DNA of 64,000 nt from Corallococcus sp. NCRR (GCF_026965535.1 NZ_CP114039.1:9221461-9285460), one strand, 5' to 3'; positions 28,277 through 37,714 are shown, counted from the stretch's first letter. The notes: a model not told the origin generated them from the sequence alone. A program made the numbers and translations.

Positions 28277-29978
28277 GCCGCTCGCGCTCGAAACCCTCCT
28301 CGTCCACGGCCGTCCCGCCGGGCACCCCGTGGCCCGGAGCGAGGACGGCGTGCGGGACTTCGCTGCGTTGCGCGCCCGGGTCGCCGGCTGGCGCTCGGCC
28401 TTCGCGGCGCACGGAGGCCAGCGCTACGCCCTCTTCACCGAGGACACCTTCGAGTTCGCCGCCGCGCTGTTGGGCGCCTGGCACGCGGGCGTCTGCGTCT
28501 ACCTGCCCGCGGACGCGCGCCCCGCCACGCTGGACGCGCTGAAGGCCCACGTGGACGGCTTCGCGGGCCGGGCCCCCCAGGGACAGGGGCCGCTCGCACC
28601 CGCGATGAACGAGGACGGGACCGCCGCCGCGCTCCAGCCGCTGTCGCCCCGGCTCGCCGCGCTGGTCGTCTACACGTCGGGCTCCAGCGGAGAGCCCACC
28701 GCCATCCCCAAGCGCCTGTCGCAGCTGTCCAGCGAGGTGGCCACGCTGGGCCGCCTGTTCGACGAGGCCGTGGGGGACGTGCCGGTGCTGGCCACCGTGT
28801 CGCACCAGCACATCTACGGCCTGCTGTTCCGGGTGCTATGGCCACTGACGTCCGGCCGCCCGTTCGACGCGAAATCCCTGCCCTATCCGGAGGACATCCT
28901 GGCCGCGCTCCAGACCGGCCCCGGGTTGCTGGTGGCGAGCCCCGCGCACCTGAAGCGGCTGCCTGCGACGCTGGACTGGGCGGCCGTGCGCGGGAACCTG
29001 CGCGGGCTGTTCTCCTCCGGCGGACCGCTCACCCCCGAAGCGCTCCACGCCTGCCGCGACCTGTTGGGCCGGGCGCCGGTGGAGGTGTACGGCAGCTCGG
29101 AGACGGGCGGCGTCGCGTGGCGCCGGCGCGACACGGACGACACCGCGTCCTGGCGCACGATGCCGGGCGTGGAGGTGCGCGCGGAAGACGACGCGCTCCG
29201 CGTCCAATCCCCCCACCTGGACCTGCCTCCGGGCGAATGGTTCACCACGGAGGACCGCGCGCGCCCCGTGCCCGGCGGCTTCGAGCTGTTGGGGCGCCGC
29301 GACCGGCTGCTCAAGCTGGAGGAGAAGCGCGTGTCGCTCTCCGCCATGGAGCGCACGCTCGTGGCCGGGGGCCTTCTGCGCGAGGCGCGGGTGCTGCCCC
29401 TCACGGAGGGCCACCGCGTGATTCTGGCGGTGGTGGGCGTGCCGGACGCGGAAGGCTGGCGGCTCCAGCAGACGGGGGGCAGGCGCTCCCTGAGCCAGGC
29501 GCTGCGCGAGAAGCTGGCCCCGCATTTCGAGTCCAGTGCCTTGCCGCGCCGGTTCCGGTATCTGGAGGCCATGCCGGTCAACTCCCAGGGCAAATCCACC
29601 GAGGCGGCGCTCGCCGCGCTCTTCGACCCGAAGCGTCCCCCGTTCCGCGTGCTGGAGCGCTCCGACGAGCGCGTGCTGCTGGCGGTGGAGGTCCCCGCGA
29701 ACTCGCCCTACTTCGACGGGCACTTCCCGGGCTCGCCCATCCTGCCCGGCGTGGTGCAGGTGGAGTGGGCGCTGCTCCTGGGCCGCGAGCACTTCGCGCT
29801 GCCGCCGGACTTCCTTCGCATCGAGACGCTGAAGTTCCAGCAGGTCATTCCCCCCGGCACGCTGCTGTCGCTGGAGCTCACCTGGGCGAAGGAGTCCGGG
29901 CGGCTGGGGTTCAAGTTGACGTCGGCCGCGGGCTCGCATGCCAGTGGCCGCATCGTGTTGGGGGGAGCGGCAGGATGA
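28269..29978 (+). CDS. Acyl-activating ligase fused to a FabZ/ApeI-like dehydratase
   Basis: A 569-residue fusion. Residues ~1-450 are an AMP-forming acyl ligase: phosphate-binding loop VVYTSGSSGEP, motif VYGSSETGG, hinge DRLLKLEEKRVSLSAME, and catalytic Lys in NSQGKSTEA. It would activate the aryl starter (such as a coumarate) and load it on a carrier. Residues ~455-569 are a hotdog dehydratase: YFDGHFPGSPILPGVVQVEW, with the His of GHFPG and a Glu at the FabZ position. It would dehydrate hydroxyacyl intermediates. The ligase and the dehydratase are usually described as separate proteins, so the fusion couples starter loading and chain processing. Confidence 0.92.
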   Translation: MAEPLALETLLVHGRPAGHPVARSEDGVRDFAALRARVAGWRSAFAAHGGQRYALFTEDTFEFAAALLGAWHAGVCVYLPADARPATLDALKAHVDGFAGRAPQGQGPLAPAMNEDGTAAALQPLSPRLAALVVYTSGSSGEPTAIPKRLSQLSSEVATLGRLFDEAVGDVPVLATVSHQHIYGLLFRVLWPLTSGRPFDAKSLPYPEDILAALQTGPGLLVASPAHLKRLPATLDWAAVRGNLRGLFSSGGPLTPEALHACRDLLGRAPVEVYGSSETGGVAWRRRDTDDTASWRTMPGVEVRAEDDALRVQSPHLDLPPGEWFTTEDRARPVPGGFELLGRRDRLLKLEEKRVSLSAMERTLVAGGLLREARVLPLTEGHRVILAVVGVPDAEGWRLQQTGGRRSLSQALREKLAPHFESSALPRRFRYLEAMPVNSQGKSTEAALAALFDPKRPPFRVLERSDERVLLAVEVPANSPYFDGHFPGSPILPGVVQVEWALLLGREHFALPPDFLRIETLKFQQVIPPGTLLSLELTWAKESGRLGFKLTSAAGSHASGRIVLGGAAG

Positions 29979-30712
29979 AGGTCTGCGCGGTGATTCCGGT
30001 CTACAACCACGGCGAGGCCGTGGGCGCGGTGGTGAAGGCCGTGCGAAGCCACGGGCTGCCCTGCGTGCTGGTGGACGACGGCAGCGAGCCCGGCTGCGCG
30101 GCGGTGCTGGACGGCCTGGCGCGCGAGGACAGCGAGCACGTGGAGGTGGTCCGCCTGCCCCAGAACGAGGGCAAGGGCGGCGCGATGATGGCGGGCCTGC
30201 GCGCGGCCCTCGCCAAAGGCTACAGCCACGCGCTCCAAATCGACGCGGACGGCCAGCACGACGCCAACGACATCCCGCGCTTCCTGTCGCTGGCGAAGGC
30301 GCAGCCGGACATGCTCGTGTGCGGCACGCCCGTCTATGACGAGTCCGTGCCCAAGGGCCGGCTCTACGGCCGCTACGCCACGCACATCTGGGTGTGGATC
30401 AACACGCTCTCGTTCGCCATCCGCGACTCCATGTGCGGCTTCCGCGTGTATCCGCTCCAGCCCACCGTGGCGCTCATCGACTCGGTGAGGATTGGCAAGC
30501 GGATGGACTTCGACGTGGAGGTGCTGGTGCGCCTGTTCTGGCGCGGCATGCGCATCCTCAACCAGCCCACCCAGGTGCGCTACCCCACCGACGGCATCTC
30601 CCACTTCGACGTGCTCTGGGACAACGTGCGCATCTCCGGCATGCACGCCCGGCTCTTCTTCGGGATGCTGGGACGGCTGCCCGTCCTGCTCTGGCGCAAG
30701 GTGGCCAGATGA
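29975..30712 (+). CDS. Family 2 glycosyltransferase (aryl polyene cluster)
   Basis: A 245-residue GT-A fold glycosyltransferase: VCAVIPVYNHGEAV at the N-terminus, VDDGS, and IDADGQHD as the nucleotide-sugar/metal site. It resembles dolichyl-phosphate mannosyltransferase-type enzymes but has no clear C-terminal membrane helices. In aryl polyene clusters such enzymes are proposed to sugar-link the polyene to its lipid anchor. The start and stop are both in ATGA overlaps with neighbours. Confidence 0.93.
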   Translation: MKVCAVIPVYNHGEAVGAVVKAVRSHGLPCVLVDDGSEPGCAAVLDGLAREDSEHVEVVRLPQNEGKGGAMMAGLRAALAKGYSHALQIDADGQHDANDIPRFLSLAKAQPDMLVCGTPVYDESVPKGRLYGRYATHIWVWINTLSFAIRDSMCGFRVYPLQPTVALIDSVRIGKRMDFDVEVLVRLFWRGMRILNQPTQVRYPTDGISHFDVLWDNVRISGMHARLFFGMLGRLPVLLWRKVAR

Positions 30713-31656
30713 AGTCCCGCCATTGGGCGGAGATGGGAGAGACCACCTTCGTCGCCGGCATCTGGATCCTCTATTGGATCCACCGCCTCCTGGGCCGCTG
30801 GCCCTTCCGCCTCTGCCTCTACCCGGTGGTGCTGGTGAACTGGCTCAGGCGCCCGGCGCTGCGTCAGGCGTCAGGCCAGTACCTGGAGCGGATGCAGGCC
30901 GCCACCGGGGCCCTGGGGCACGCGCCCCGCTGGCGCGACAGCGTGCGCCACGTGCTGATGTTCGCGGAGACCATGCTGGACAAGCTGCTCGCGGTGAGCG
31001 GGCGCTACCGCTTCGAGAGCGTCCGCACGGAAGGGCGCGAGGAGTTCTACCAGGCGGCGAAGTCCGGCCGGGGCGGCGTCATCGTCACCGCGCACATGGG
31101 CTGCCTGGAATTGTGCCGCTCCATGGCGGAGCGCCGGGGCGAGGTGAAGCTCAACATCCTGGTGCACACGCTGCACGCGGAGCAGTTCAACCGCCTGCTC
31201 AAGCGGCTCAACCCGGAGAACGACTTCCGGCTGATGGAGGTCACGGACATGGGCCCGGCCACCGCGGTCGCGCTGAACGAGCGCGTGGAGGCCGGCGAGT
31301 TCGTGGTCATCGCGGGCGACCGCATCCCGGTGAATTCCGCGCAGACCGTGCGCGTCGACTTCCTCGGCCACCCGGCGCCATTTCCGGTGGGCCCCTACGT
31401 GCTGGCGGCGCTGCTCAAGTGTCCGCTCTACCTGCTGGGCTGCATCCATGAGGGCAAGGGCTACACCATCCACTTCGAGCGCCTCTTCGAGCGCGTCGTG
31501 CTGCCCCGGGGCAAGCGCGAGGCCGCGCTCACCGACTGCGCCCAGCACTACGCAGGCCGGGTGACGGCGCTGCTGAAGCGCGCGCCCTACGACTGGTTCA
31601 ACTTCTTTCCCTTCTGGGATCAGGTGCATGTCTCCGCGAAGCCCCCCACTTTCTGA
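30709..31656 (+). CDS. LpxL/HtrB-like acyltransferase (aryl polyene cluster)
   Basis: A 315-residue lipid A-type acyltransferase with an N-terminal hydrophobic anchor (residues ~13-45). The catalytic HX4D/E motif appears as TAHMGCLEL, with Glu, followed by GDRIPVNS, as in late acyltransferases of lipid A synthesis. Here it probably transfers the polyene or a fatty acid onto the glycolipid anchor. Together with the PlsC-like gene it gives the cluster two unrelated acyltransferases. It overlaps the following ammonia-lyase gene by 29 bases. Confidence 0.9.
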   Translation: MKSRHWAEMGETTFVAGIWILYWIHRLLGRWPFRLCLYPVVLVNWLRRPALRQASGQYLERMQAATGALGHAPRWRDSVRHVLMFAETMLDKLLAVSGRYRFESVRTEGREEFYQAAKSGRGGVIVTAHMGCLELCRSMAERRGEVKLNILVHTLHAEQFNRLLKRLNPENDFRLMEVTDMGPATAVALNERVEAGEFVVIAGDRIPVNSAQTVRVDFLGHPAPFPVGPYVLAALLKCPLYLLGCIHEGKGYTIHFERLFERVVLPRGKREAALTDCAQHYAGRVTALLKRAPYDWFNFFPFWDQVHVSAKPPTF

Positions 31657-33187
31657 CACCCCGGTCCGCTTCGACGGAACGCGGCTGACGCTCGAGGACG
31701 TGGGCGCCCTGTCGCGCCGCGAGCGCCCCGCGGAGCTGGGCACGGCCCCCGCCTTCCGCCAGCGCATCGCCAGGGGCGCCGCGTTCCTGGACCGGCTGCT
31801 GGCGGAGGACGGCGTCATCTACGGCGTCACCACCGGCTACGGCGACTCCGTCACGGTGTCCATCCCGCCCGCGCTCGTCGCGGAGCTGCCGCACCACCTC
31901 TACACGTACCACGGCATCGGCGCGGGCCGGTTCCTCACCCCGGAGGAGACGCGCGCGGTGCTGGCCACGCGGCTGGCGTCGCTGTCACAGGGCTTCTCCG
32001 GCGTGGGCGTGGCGCTCCTCACCCAGTTGGAGCTGCTGCTCCAGCACGACGTGCTGCCGCTGATTCCAGCCGAGGGCTCCGTGGGCGCGTCCGGCGACCT
32101 GACGCCCCTGTCCTACGTGGCGGCGGTGCTCTGCGGCGAGCGCGACGTGTGGCACCGGGGCGAGCGCAAGCCCGCGGCGCAGGTGCTGAAGGAACTGGGC
32201 ATCTCTCCCCTCAAGCTGCGGCCGAAGGAAGGCCTGGCCATCATGAACGGCACCGCCGTGATGACGGCCCTGGCGTGCCTGGCGTGGGAACGCGCGGAGT
32301 ACCTGTCGCGGCTCGCCACCCGGCTCACGGCGTTCAACGTGCTGGCGAGCGCCGGCAACGCGCACCACTACGACGAGACGCTCTTCGCGGCGAAGCCCCA
32401 CGCGGGCCAGCAGCGCGTGGCGGCCCGGCTGCGCGCGGACCTGGTCACGGACCGGCCTTCGCGCAACGAGCAGCGGCTCCAGGACCGGTACTCGCTCCGG
32501 TGCGCGCCGCACGTGATTGGCGTGCTGGAGGACGCGCTGCCGTACTTCCGCACGCTCATCGAGAACGAGCTGAACAGCGCCAACGACAACCCGCTCATCG
32601 ACCCGGATGGCGAGCGGGTGCTGCACGGCGGCCACTTCTACGGCGGCCACATCGCCTTCGCCATGGACGGGCTGAAGAACGCGGTGGCCAACGTGGCGGA
32701 CCTGTTGGATCGGCAGCTCGCGCTGCTGGTGGACCCGCGCTTCAACCACGGGCTGCCCGCGAACCTCTCCGCGTCCACCGGCGCCCGCGCGGCCATCAAC
32801 CACGGCCTCAAGGCGGCGCAGATCAGCGTCTCCGCGTGGACCGCGGAGGCGCTGAAGCAGACCATGCCCGCGTCCGTCTTCTCCCGCTCCACCGAGTGCC
32901 ACAACCAGGACAAGGTGAGCATGGGCACCATCGCCGCGCGCGACTGCCTGCGGGTGCTGGAGCTGACGGAGCAGGTGGCCGCGGCCATGCTCATCGCCGC
33001 GCGCCAGGGCGTCACCCTGCGCCAGCGGCTGGACGCGGACGCGAAGCCCGGCCCCGCCCTGGCCGCGATGCACGCGGACCTGGAAGCGCGCATTCCTCTG
33101 CTGGTGGAGGACCGGGCGCTGGACGGCGAGCTGCAGGGCCTCATCACCGCCATCCGCCGCCGGGAGTGGAGGCTGCATGAAGCCTGA
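31628..33187 (+). CDS. Aromatic amino acid ammonia-lyase (HAL/TAL/PAL family)
   Basis: A 519-residue lyase whose MIO cofactor forms from A154-S155-G156 in GSVGASGDLTPL. The catalytic Tyr is Y65 in YGVTTGYG. It removes ammonia from an aromatic amino acid to give an arylacrylate, which in this operon would be the aryl starter. The two residues that set substrate choice are Y94-H95 by ungapped alignment to Pseudomonas HAL (Ser-His there; His-Leu in Rhodobacter TAL; Phe-Leu in PAL). The residue pair therefore does not decide between tyrosine, phenylalanine and histidine. Context favours tyrosine giving 4-coumarate (inference). Confidence 0.92.
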   Translation: MSPRSPPLSDTPVRFDGTRLTLEDVGALSRRERPAELGTAPAFRQRIARGAAFLDRLLAEDGVIYGVTTGYGDSVTVSIPPALVAELPHHLYTYHGIGAGRFLTPEETRAVLATRLASLSQGFSGVGVALLTQLELLLQHDVLPLIPAEGSVGASGDLTPLSYVAAVLCGERDVWHRGERKPAAQVLKELGISPLKLRPKEGLAIMNGTAVMTALACLAWERAEYLSRLATRLTAFNVLASAGNAHHYDETLFAAKPHAGQQRVAARLRADLVTDRPSRNEQRLQDRYSLRCAPHVIGVLEDALPYFRTLIENELNSANDNPLIDPDGERVLHGGHFYGGHIAFAMDGLKNAVANVADLLDRQLALLVDPRFNHGLPANLSASTGARAAINHGLKAAQISVSAWTAEALKQTMPASVFSRSTECHNQDKVSMGTIAARDCLRVLELTEQVAAAMLIAARQGVTLRQRLDADAKPGPALAAMHADLEARIPLLVEDRALDGELQGLITAIRRREWRLHEA

Positions 33188-33596
33188 CCTGAGCTGCGAG
33201 CTGGAGATCGACCCGGCGTTCCACGATCTCGACATGATGGAGATCGTCTGGCACGGCCACTACGTGAAGTACCTGGAGCTGGCGCGCGCCGTCATCCTGC
33301 GCAAGCACGACTACGACTGGCCGCAGATGCGCGAGTCCGGGTACGGCTGGCCCGTGGTGGAGATGAAGCTCAAGTACGTCTCCCCCATCCACTACAAGCA
33401 GCGCATCATCGTGCGCGCCGAAATCACCGAGTGGGAGAACCGGCTGCGCTTCGACTACCTGCTGCGCGACGCGGACACCGGCCGCAAGGTGAACCAGGCC
33501 CACACCATCCAGGTCGCGGTCTCATTGAAGACGGGCGAGATGGAATACGTCTGTCCGGAAGTCCTCTGGAAGAAGCTGGGAGTGTGGCCGGGATGA
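33177..33596 (+). CDS. Hotdog thioesterase (YbgC/ApeK-like)
   Basis: A 139-residue 4HBT-type hotdog protein. The active-site region FHDLDMMEIVWHGHYVKYLE corresponds to the DxD..G.vyha.Y motif of YbgC-like acyl-CoA/ACP thioesterases, with the catalytic Asp kept. In the cluster it would release or proofread acyl chains on the carriers. The ATG at 33177 lies within the end of the lyase gene; the stop overlaps the next start (ATGA). Confidence 0.9.
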   Translation: MKPDLSCELEIDPAFHDLDMMEIVWHGHYVKYLELARAVILRKHDYDWPQMRESGYGWPVVEMKLKYVSPIHYKQRIIVRAEITEWENRLRFDYLLRDADTGRKVNQAHTIQVAVSLKTGEMEYVCPEVLWKKLGVWPG

Positions 33597-34201
33597 AGCC
33601 CTTCCTCGTGTTGATGCTGTCGCTCTTGTCCGTGAGCGCCCACGCCGCGGACCTGGTGAAGGACGTGCGCTCGCGCCTGGTGGACGCGCCGCTCGTGCGC
33701 GGCCGGTTCGAACAGAAGAAGACCGTGCAGGGCTTCAAGAAGCCGCTGGTGTCCAAGGGGGATTTCCTCCTCGCGCGCGACCAGGGCGTGCTGTGGAACA
33801 CGCGCACGCCGTTCGCCTCCACGCTGACGCTCACGCGCAAGTCGCTGAGCGCGCAGCAGGCCACGGGCGGCGCGGCCTACCACCTGGACTCCACCAAGGA
33901 GCCCGCGCTGGCGGCGGTGAACGAGCTGCTCTTCGCGCTCCTGTCCGGCGACGTCGCGGCGCTCCAGAAGCGCTTCACGGTGGCGGGCGAGCTGGTGGGC
34001 GACAAGGGCTGGAAGCTGGAGCTGACGCCCACGGACGCGGGGCTCGCGCGCGTCTTCAAGCACATCCACCTGGAGGGTGACGGGTACGTGCGCCAGGTGC
34101 AGCTGGACGAGACGCGCGGCGACAGCAGCGTCATCACCTTCGAGCAGCTCGCGCAGACGCCTCCCCCCGACGCCACGGAAGCGGAACGCCTTGGCAAATA
34201 A
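33593..34201 (+). CDS. LolA-like periplasmic carrier protein
   Basis: A 202-residue protein with a cleavable signal peptide (MKPFLVLMLSLLSVSAHA). The mature part resembles LolA-type outer-membrane lipoprotein carriers: LVRGRFEQKKTVQGFKKPL near the N-terminus and a half-barrel strand pattern. Aryl polyene clusters regularly contain one; it is thought to ferry the lipid-linked polyene across the periplasm. It is followed by the exporter gene whose TTG start overlaps its end. Confidence 0.9.
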   Translation: MKPFLVLMLSLLSVSAHAADLVKDVRSRLVDAPLVRGRFEQKKTVQGFKKPLVSKGDFLLARDQGVLWNTRTPFASTLTLTRKSLSAQQATGGAAYHLDSTKEPALAAVNELLFALLSGDVAALQKRFTVAGELVGDKGWKLELTPTDAGLARVFKHIHLEGDGYVRQVQLDETRGDSSVITFEQLAQTPPPDATEAERLGK

Positions 34202-36488
34202 GCTGGCCATCCTGTGGGCGCTGGTCGTGCTCGCCGTGGGCGTGCACCAGGTCCAGTTCTGGCGCTCCGCGAGCCTGGACACGGACGTGCTCGCGCTCCT
34301 GCCGGAGGACGAGCAGGCGCCGGAGGTGGACGCCGCCACGCGCAAGCTCGCCGACGACGCCGGCCGGCAGGTGGTGCTGCTGGTGGGCGCCAACGACTGG
34401 CCGTCCGCGCAGAAGGCCGCGGACGAGGCCACGCGCGTGCTCACGGAGGCCTCCGACCTGCTGGAGCCGGCGGTGGTGGACACCTCCTCGCTGGAGCAGG
34501 CGGTGGAGTTCTACCGTCCCTACCGCGACCGGCTGCTCACGCCCGCGCAGCGCCAGTGGCTGACGCGCGCGACGCCGGAGGAGCTGGGCGGCACGGCCTT
34601 GATGAAGCTGTACCAGCCCGCGGGCGCGCGGCTGACTGACTGGAACGCGGATCCGCTGGGCCTGTGGCAGGACTGGTGGCAGGCCCGCGCGGCGGAGACG
34701 TCCGCCCGGCCCCGCGACGGACGGATGTGGCTGTCCGGCGAGGGGCGCGAGTGGGTGCTCCTCCTGTGGAAGAGCAAGGTGTCCGCCTTCGCGCTGGGGG
34801 ACGGCTCGCGCGTCACCGCCACGGTGGAGCGGGCACGCTCGCGAGTCGAAGCGGCGGTGCCCGGTGGACGGCTGGTGGCCGCGGGCGTGCCGCTGTACGC
34901 GGAGGCCGCCGCCTCGCAGGCGAGCTGGGAGATGTCCACCATCGGCTTCGGGTCGCTGGCGGCGGTGCTCATCCTCGTCTGGCTCACCTTCCGCTCGCTG
35001 CGGCCCATCCTCCTCGTGGGCGTGTCGCTTACGCTGGGCTGCGCGGTGGCGCTGACGGTCACCGCGCTCGTGTTCGACCGGGTGCACCTGCTCACGCTCG
35101 TCTTCGGCTCCAGCCTGGTGGGCGTGGCGGAGGACTACGGCTTCCACTACTTCGCCGCGCGCCAGGGCAAGGCCCCGTCGGAGCGCGGTCCGGTGATGCG
35201 CGCGCTTTTGCCCGGCATGGTGCTCGCGCTCGTCACCAGCGTGGTGGCGTACCTGGCGCTGGGGGTCGCGCCCTTCCCGGGCCTGCGGCAGATGGCGGTG
35301 TTCTCCGCCGCCGGCCTCACCGCCGCGTTCCTCACCGTGGTGTGCTGGTTCCCCTCGCTGGACACGGGCGCCCTGCCCGTCACCTCGTTCTCCGAGCGCT
35401 TCTCCGCGTCCATCACCCGCTGGCCGCGCGTCGCGTCCACCCCGGCCTGGTGGGTGTCCGGCGCGATCCTCACGGTGCTTGTCGCCGTGGGCATCTGGAA
35501 GCTGGAGCCCCGGGACGACCTGCGCCAGTTGCAGGGCGCGCCCGCGAACCTCATCGCGGATCAGCGGGAGCTGGGGCGCCTGTTGGGGCTGCCCAGCCCG
35601 GCGCAGTTCTTCCTGGTGCAGGGTGACAGCGACGAACAAGTGCTCGCGCGCGAGGCCGTGCTGAAGACGAAGCTGGACGCGCTGGTCTCCGAGAAGGTGT
35701 TCGCGGGCTACCGCGCCGTGTCCGACTGGCTCCCGTCAGAAGCGCAGCAGCGCGAGGACGCGGCCCTGAGCGCCCGCGCGGAAGCCCTGGCCGTCGCCGC
35801 CGTCAGCGAATCCACGGGCGAGGCCCCCACGCGCGCCGCCTTCTCCCCGGAGCCGCTCACGCTCCAGCACTTCCTGTCCGGCCCCGCCGCCGCGGCCATC
35901 CGGCAGCAGTGGCTGGGGACGCTGGGACAGGCGCGATACAGCGTTCTCATGCTGCGCGGCCTCAACGACCCCAAGGTGCTGCCCCGTCTGGAAGAGGTGG
36001 CCCACGGCCTGGACGGCGTCCGCTGGGTGGACAAGACGGCGGAGATTTCAGGCCTGCTCAGCCGCTACCGCCGCATCATGGGCGGGCTCATCGTCGCGGG
36101 TTACATCGCGGTGCTGCTCACGCTGGTGGCCCGCTTCGGCCGTCAGGCGTGGCGCGCATGGATCCCCTCCGTGCTGGGCACGCTGCTGACGCTCGCCCTC
36201 TTCGGGTGGGTGGGCGCGCCGCTGCAGCTCTTCACCGTGCTCGGGCTGGTGCTGCTGCTGGGCATGGGCGTGGACTACGGCATCTTCCTCCTGGAGCACC
36301 CCGGTGACGGCTCCGCGTGGCTCGCGGTGGCGCTGGCCGGCGTGAGCACGCTGCTCTCCTTCGGGCTGCTGGGCCTGTCCGCCACGCCCGCGCTGCGCTC
36401 CTTCGGCCTCGCCATGCTGGTGGGCGAGGTCGCCATCTGGATCCTCACCCCTTGTTTCCGACTTCCACCCGGGAAAGCCACACATTGA
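34191..36488 (+). CDS. MMPL/RND-family exporter of the aryl polyene cluster
   Basis: A 765-residue transporter with two halves, each carrying membrane helices and a periplasmic loop. Typical RND signatures appear in both: SSLVGVAEDYGFHYF and LGMGVDYGIFLLE, with the conserved Asp-Tyr. It should move the finished lipid out of the inner membrane. I place the start at TTG 34191 because the conserved first helix begins there and GCGGAAC precedes it; no ATG or GTG fits. Both this and the next gene use TTG within overlaps, which suggests translational coupling. Confidence 0.88.
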   Translation: MANKLAILWALVVLAVGVHQVQFWRSASLDTDVLALLPEDEQAPEVDAATRKLADDAGRQVVLLVGANDWPSAQKAADEATRVLTEASDLLEPAVVDTSSLEQAVEFYRPYRDRLLTPAQRQWLTRATPEELGGTALMKLYQPAGARLTDWNADPLGLWQDWWQARAAETSARPRDGRMWLSGEGREWVLLLWKSKVSAFALGDGSRVTATVERARSRVEAAVPGGRLVAAGVPLYAEAAASQASWEMSTIGFGSLAAVLILVWLTFRSLRPILLVGVSLTLGCAVALTVTALVFDRVHLLTLVFGSSLVGVAEDYGFHYFAARQGKAPSERGPVMRALLPGMVLALVTSVVAYLALGVAPFPGLRQMAVFSAAGLTAAFLTVVCWFPSLDTGALPVTSFSERFSASITRWPRVASTPAWWVSGAILTVLVAVGIWKLEPRDDLRQLQGAPANLIADQRELGRLLGLPSPAQFFLVQGDSDEQVLAREAVLKTKLDALVSEKVFAGYRAVSDWLPSEAQQREDAALSARAEALAVAAVSESTGEAPTRAAFSPEPLTLQHFLSGPAAAAIRQQWLGTLGQARYSVLMLRGLNDPKVLPRLEEVAHGLDGVRWVDKTAEISGLLSRYRRIMGGLIVAGYIAVLLTLVARFGRQAWRAWIPSVLGTLLTLALFGWVGAPLQLFTVLGLVLLLGMGVDYGIFLLEHPGDGSAWLAVALAGVSTLLSFGLLGLSATPALRSFGLAMLVGEVAIWILTPCFRLPPGKATH

Positions 36489-37714
36489 AAACCGAGACAG
36501 CGGACATCCTCATCATCGGCGCGGGCCCCGCGGGCTCCGTCGCGGCGGGCCTCCTTCGCAAGCAGGGCCGTGACGTCCTCGTGCTGGAGCGCGAGCAGTT
36601 CCCGCGCTTCTCCATTGGCGAGAGCCTGCTGCCGCAGAGCATGGAGTACATCCAGGAGGCCGGCTTCCTCCAGGACATCGTGGAGGCGGGCTTCCAGTAC
36701 AAGAACGGCGCCGCGTTCGAGCGCGCCGGCCGGTACACGGACTTCGACTTCCGCGACAAGTTCAGCCCCGGCTGGGGCACCACCTACCAGGTGCAGCGCG
36801 CCCGCTTCGACCAACTCCTGGCCCAGGCCGCGGAGAAGAAGGGCGCCACCGTGCGCTTCCGCCACGAGGTGCTGTCCGTGGACTTCTCCAGCGGGCAGCC
36901 GGTGGTGACGGCGCGCTCCCCCGAAGGCGAGACGTACCAGGTGAAGGCGCGCTTCCTGCTGGACGCGAGCGGCTTCGGCCGCGTGCTGCCGCGCCTGCTG
37001 AACCTGGAGACGCCGTCCAACTTCCCCGTGCGCGGCGCCATCTTCACGCACGTGCAGGACAACGTCCCGCTCGGCACCTTCGACCGGAACAAGATCCGCG
37101 TCACGACGCACCCGGAGCACGTGCACGTCTGGTACTGGACCATCCCCTTCTCCGACGGCCGCTGCTCGCTGGGCGTGGTCGCGAAGAAGGAGTTCCTGGA
37201 CCAGTACACCGGCACGGACACGGAGCGGCTCCAGGCCATCGTGAAGGAGGCGCCGTCGCTGCAGAACCTCCTGAAGGACGCCGTCTGGGACACGCCCGCG
37301 CGCAAGCTCACCGGCTACGCGGCCAACGTGAAGTCGCTGTGGGGCCCGGGCTTCGCGCTGCTGGGCAACGCGGGCGAGTTCCTGGACCCCGTGTTCTCCT
37401 CGGGCGTCACCATCGCCTTCAAGTCCGCGAGCCTCGCGTCGGCCTGCATCGCCCGGGAGTTCGCGGGGGAGCAGGTGGACTGGGAGAAGGACTACGCGAA
37501 GCCGCTCAAGGCGGGCGTGGACACCTTCCGCACCTTCGTGGAGTCCTGGTACGAGGGCGGCTTCCAGAACATCATCTTCCACCCGAACCCGTCGGACGAC
37601 GTGCGCCGGATGATCTCCGCCATCCTCGCCGGCTACGCGTGGGACAAGAACAACCCCTACGTCGCGGAGAGCAAGCGGCGCCTGACCGTCCTCGAGTCCC
37701 TGTGCGCGGCGTAA
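36485..37714 (+). CDS. FAD-dependent oxidoreductase, flavin-dependent halogenase-like
   Basis: A 409-residue flavoprotein with the FAD motif IIGAGPAGSVAAG at residues ~9-21 and FSIGESLLPQSMEYI. HVWYWTIPF (near 216) fits the WxWxIP fingerprint of flavin-dependent halogenases. Xanthomonadin- and flexirubin-type pigments are halogenated, so a halogen-adding role on the aryl head is plausible. Related reductases (geranylgeranyl reductase group) can share parts of this pattern, so the reaction is not certain. The start is TTG 36485 in a TTGA overlap with the exporter stop. Confidence 0.82.
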   Translation: MKTETADILIIGAGPAGSVAAGLLRKQGRDVLVLEREQFPRFSIGESLLPQSMEYIQEAGFLQDIVEAGFQYKNGAAFERAGRYTDFDFRDKFSPGWGTTYQVQRARFDQLLAQAAEKKGATVRFRHEVLSVDFSSGQPVVTARSPEGETYQVKARFLLDASGFGRVLPRLLNLETPSNFPVRGAIFTHVQDNVPLGTFDRNKIRVTTHPEHVHVWYWTIPFSDGRCSLGVVAKKEFLDQYTGTDTERLQAIVKEAPSLQNLLKDAVWDTPARKLTGYAANVKSLWGPGFALLGNAGEFLDPVFSSGVTIAFKSASLASACIAREFAGEQVDWEKDYAKPLKAGVDTFRTFVESWYEGGFQNIIFHPNPSDDVRRMISAILAGYAWDKNNPYVAESKRRLTVLESLCAA

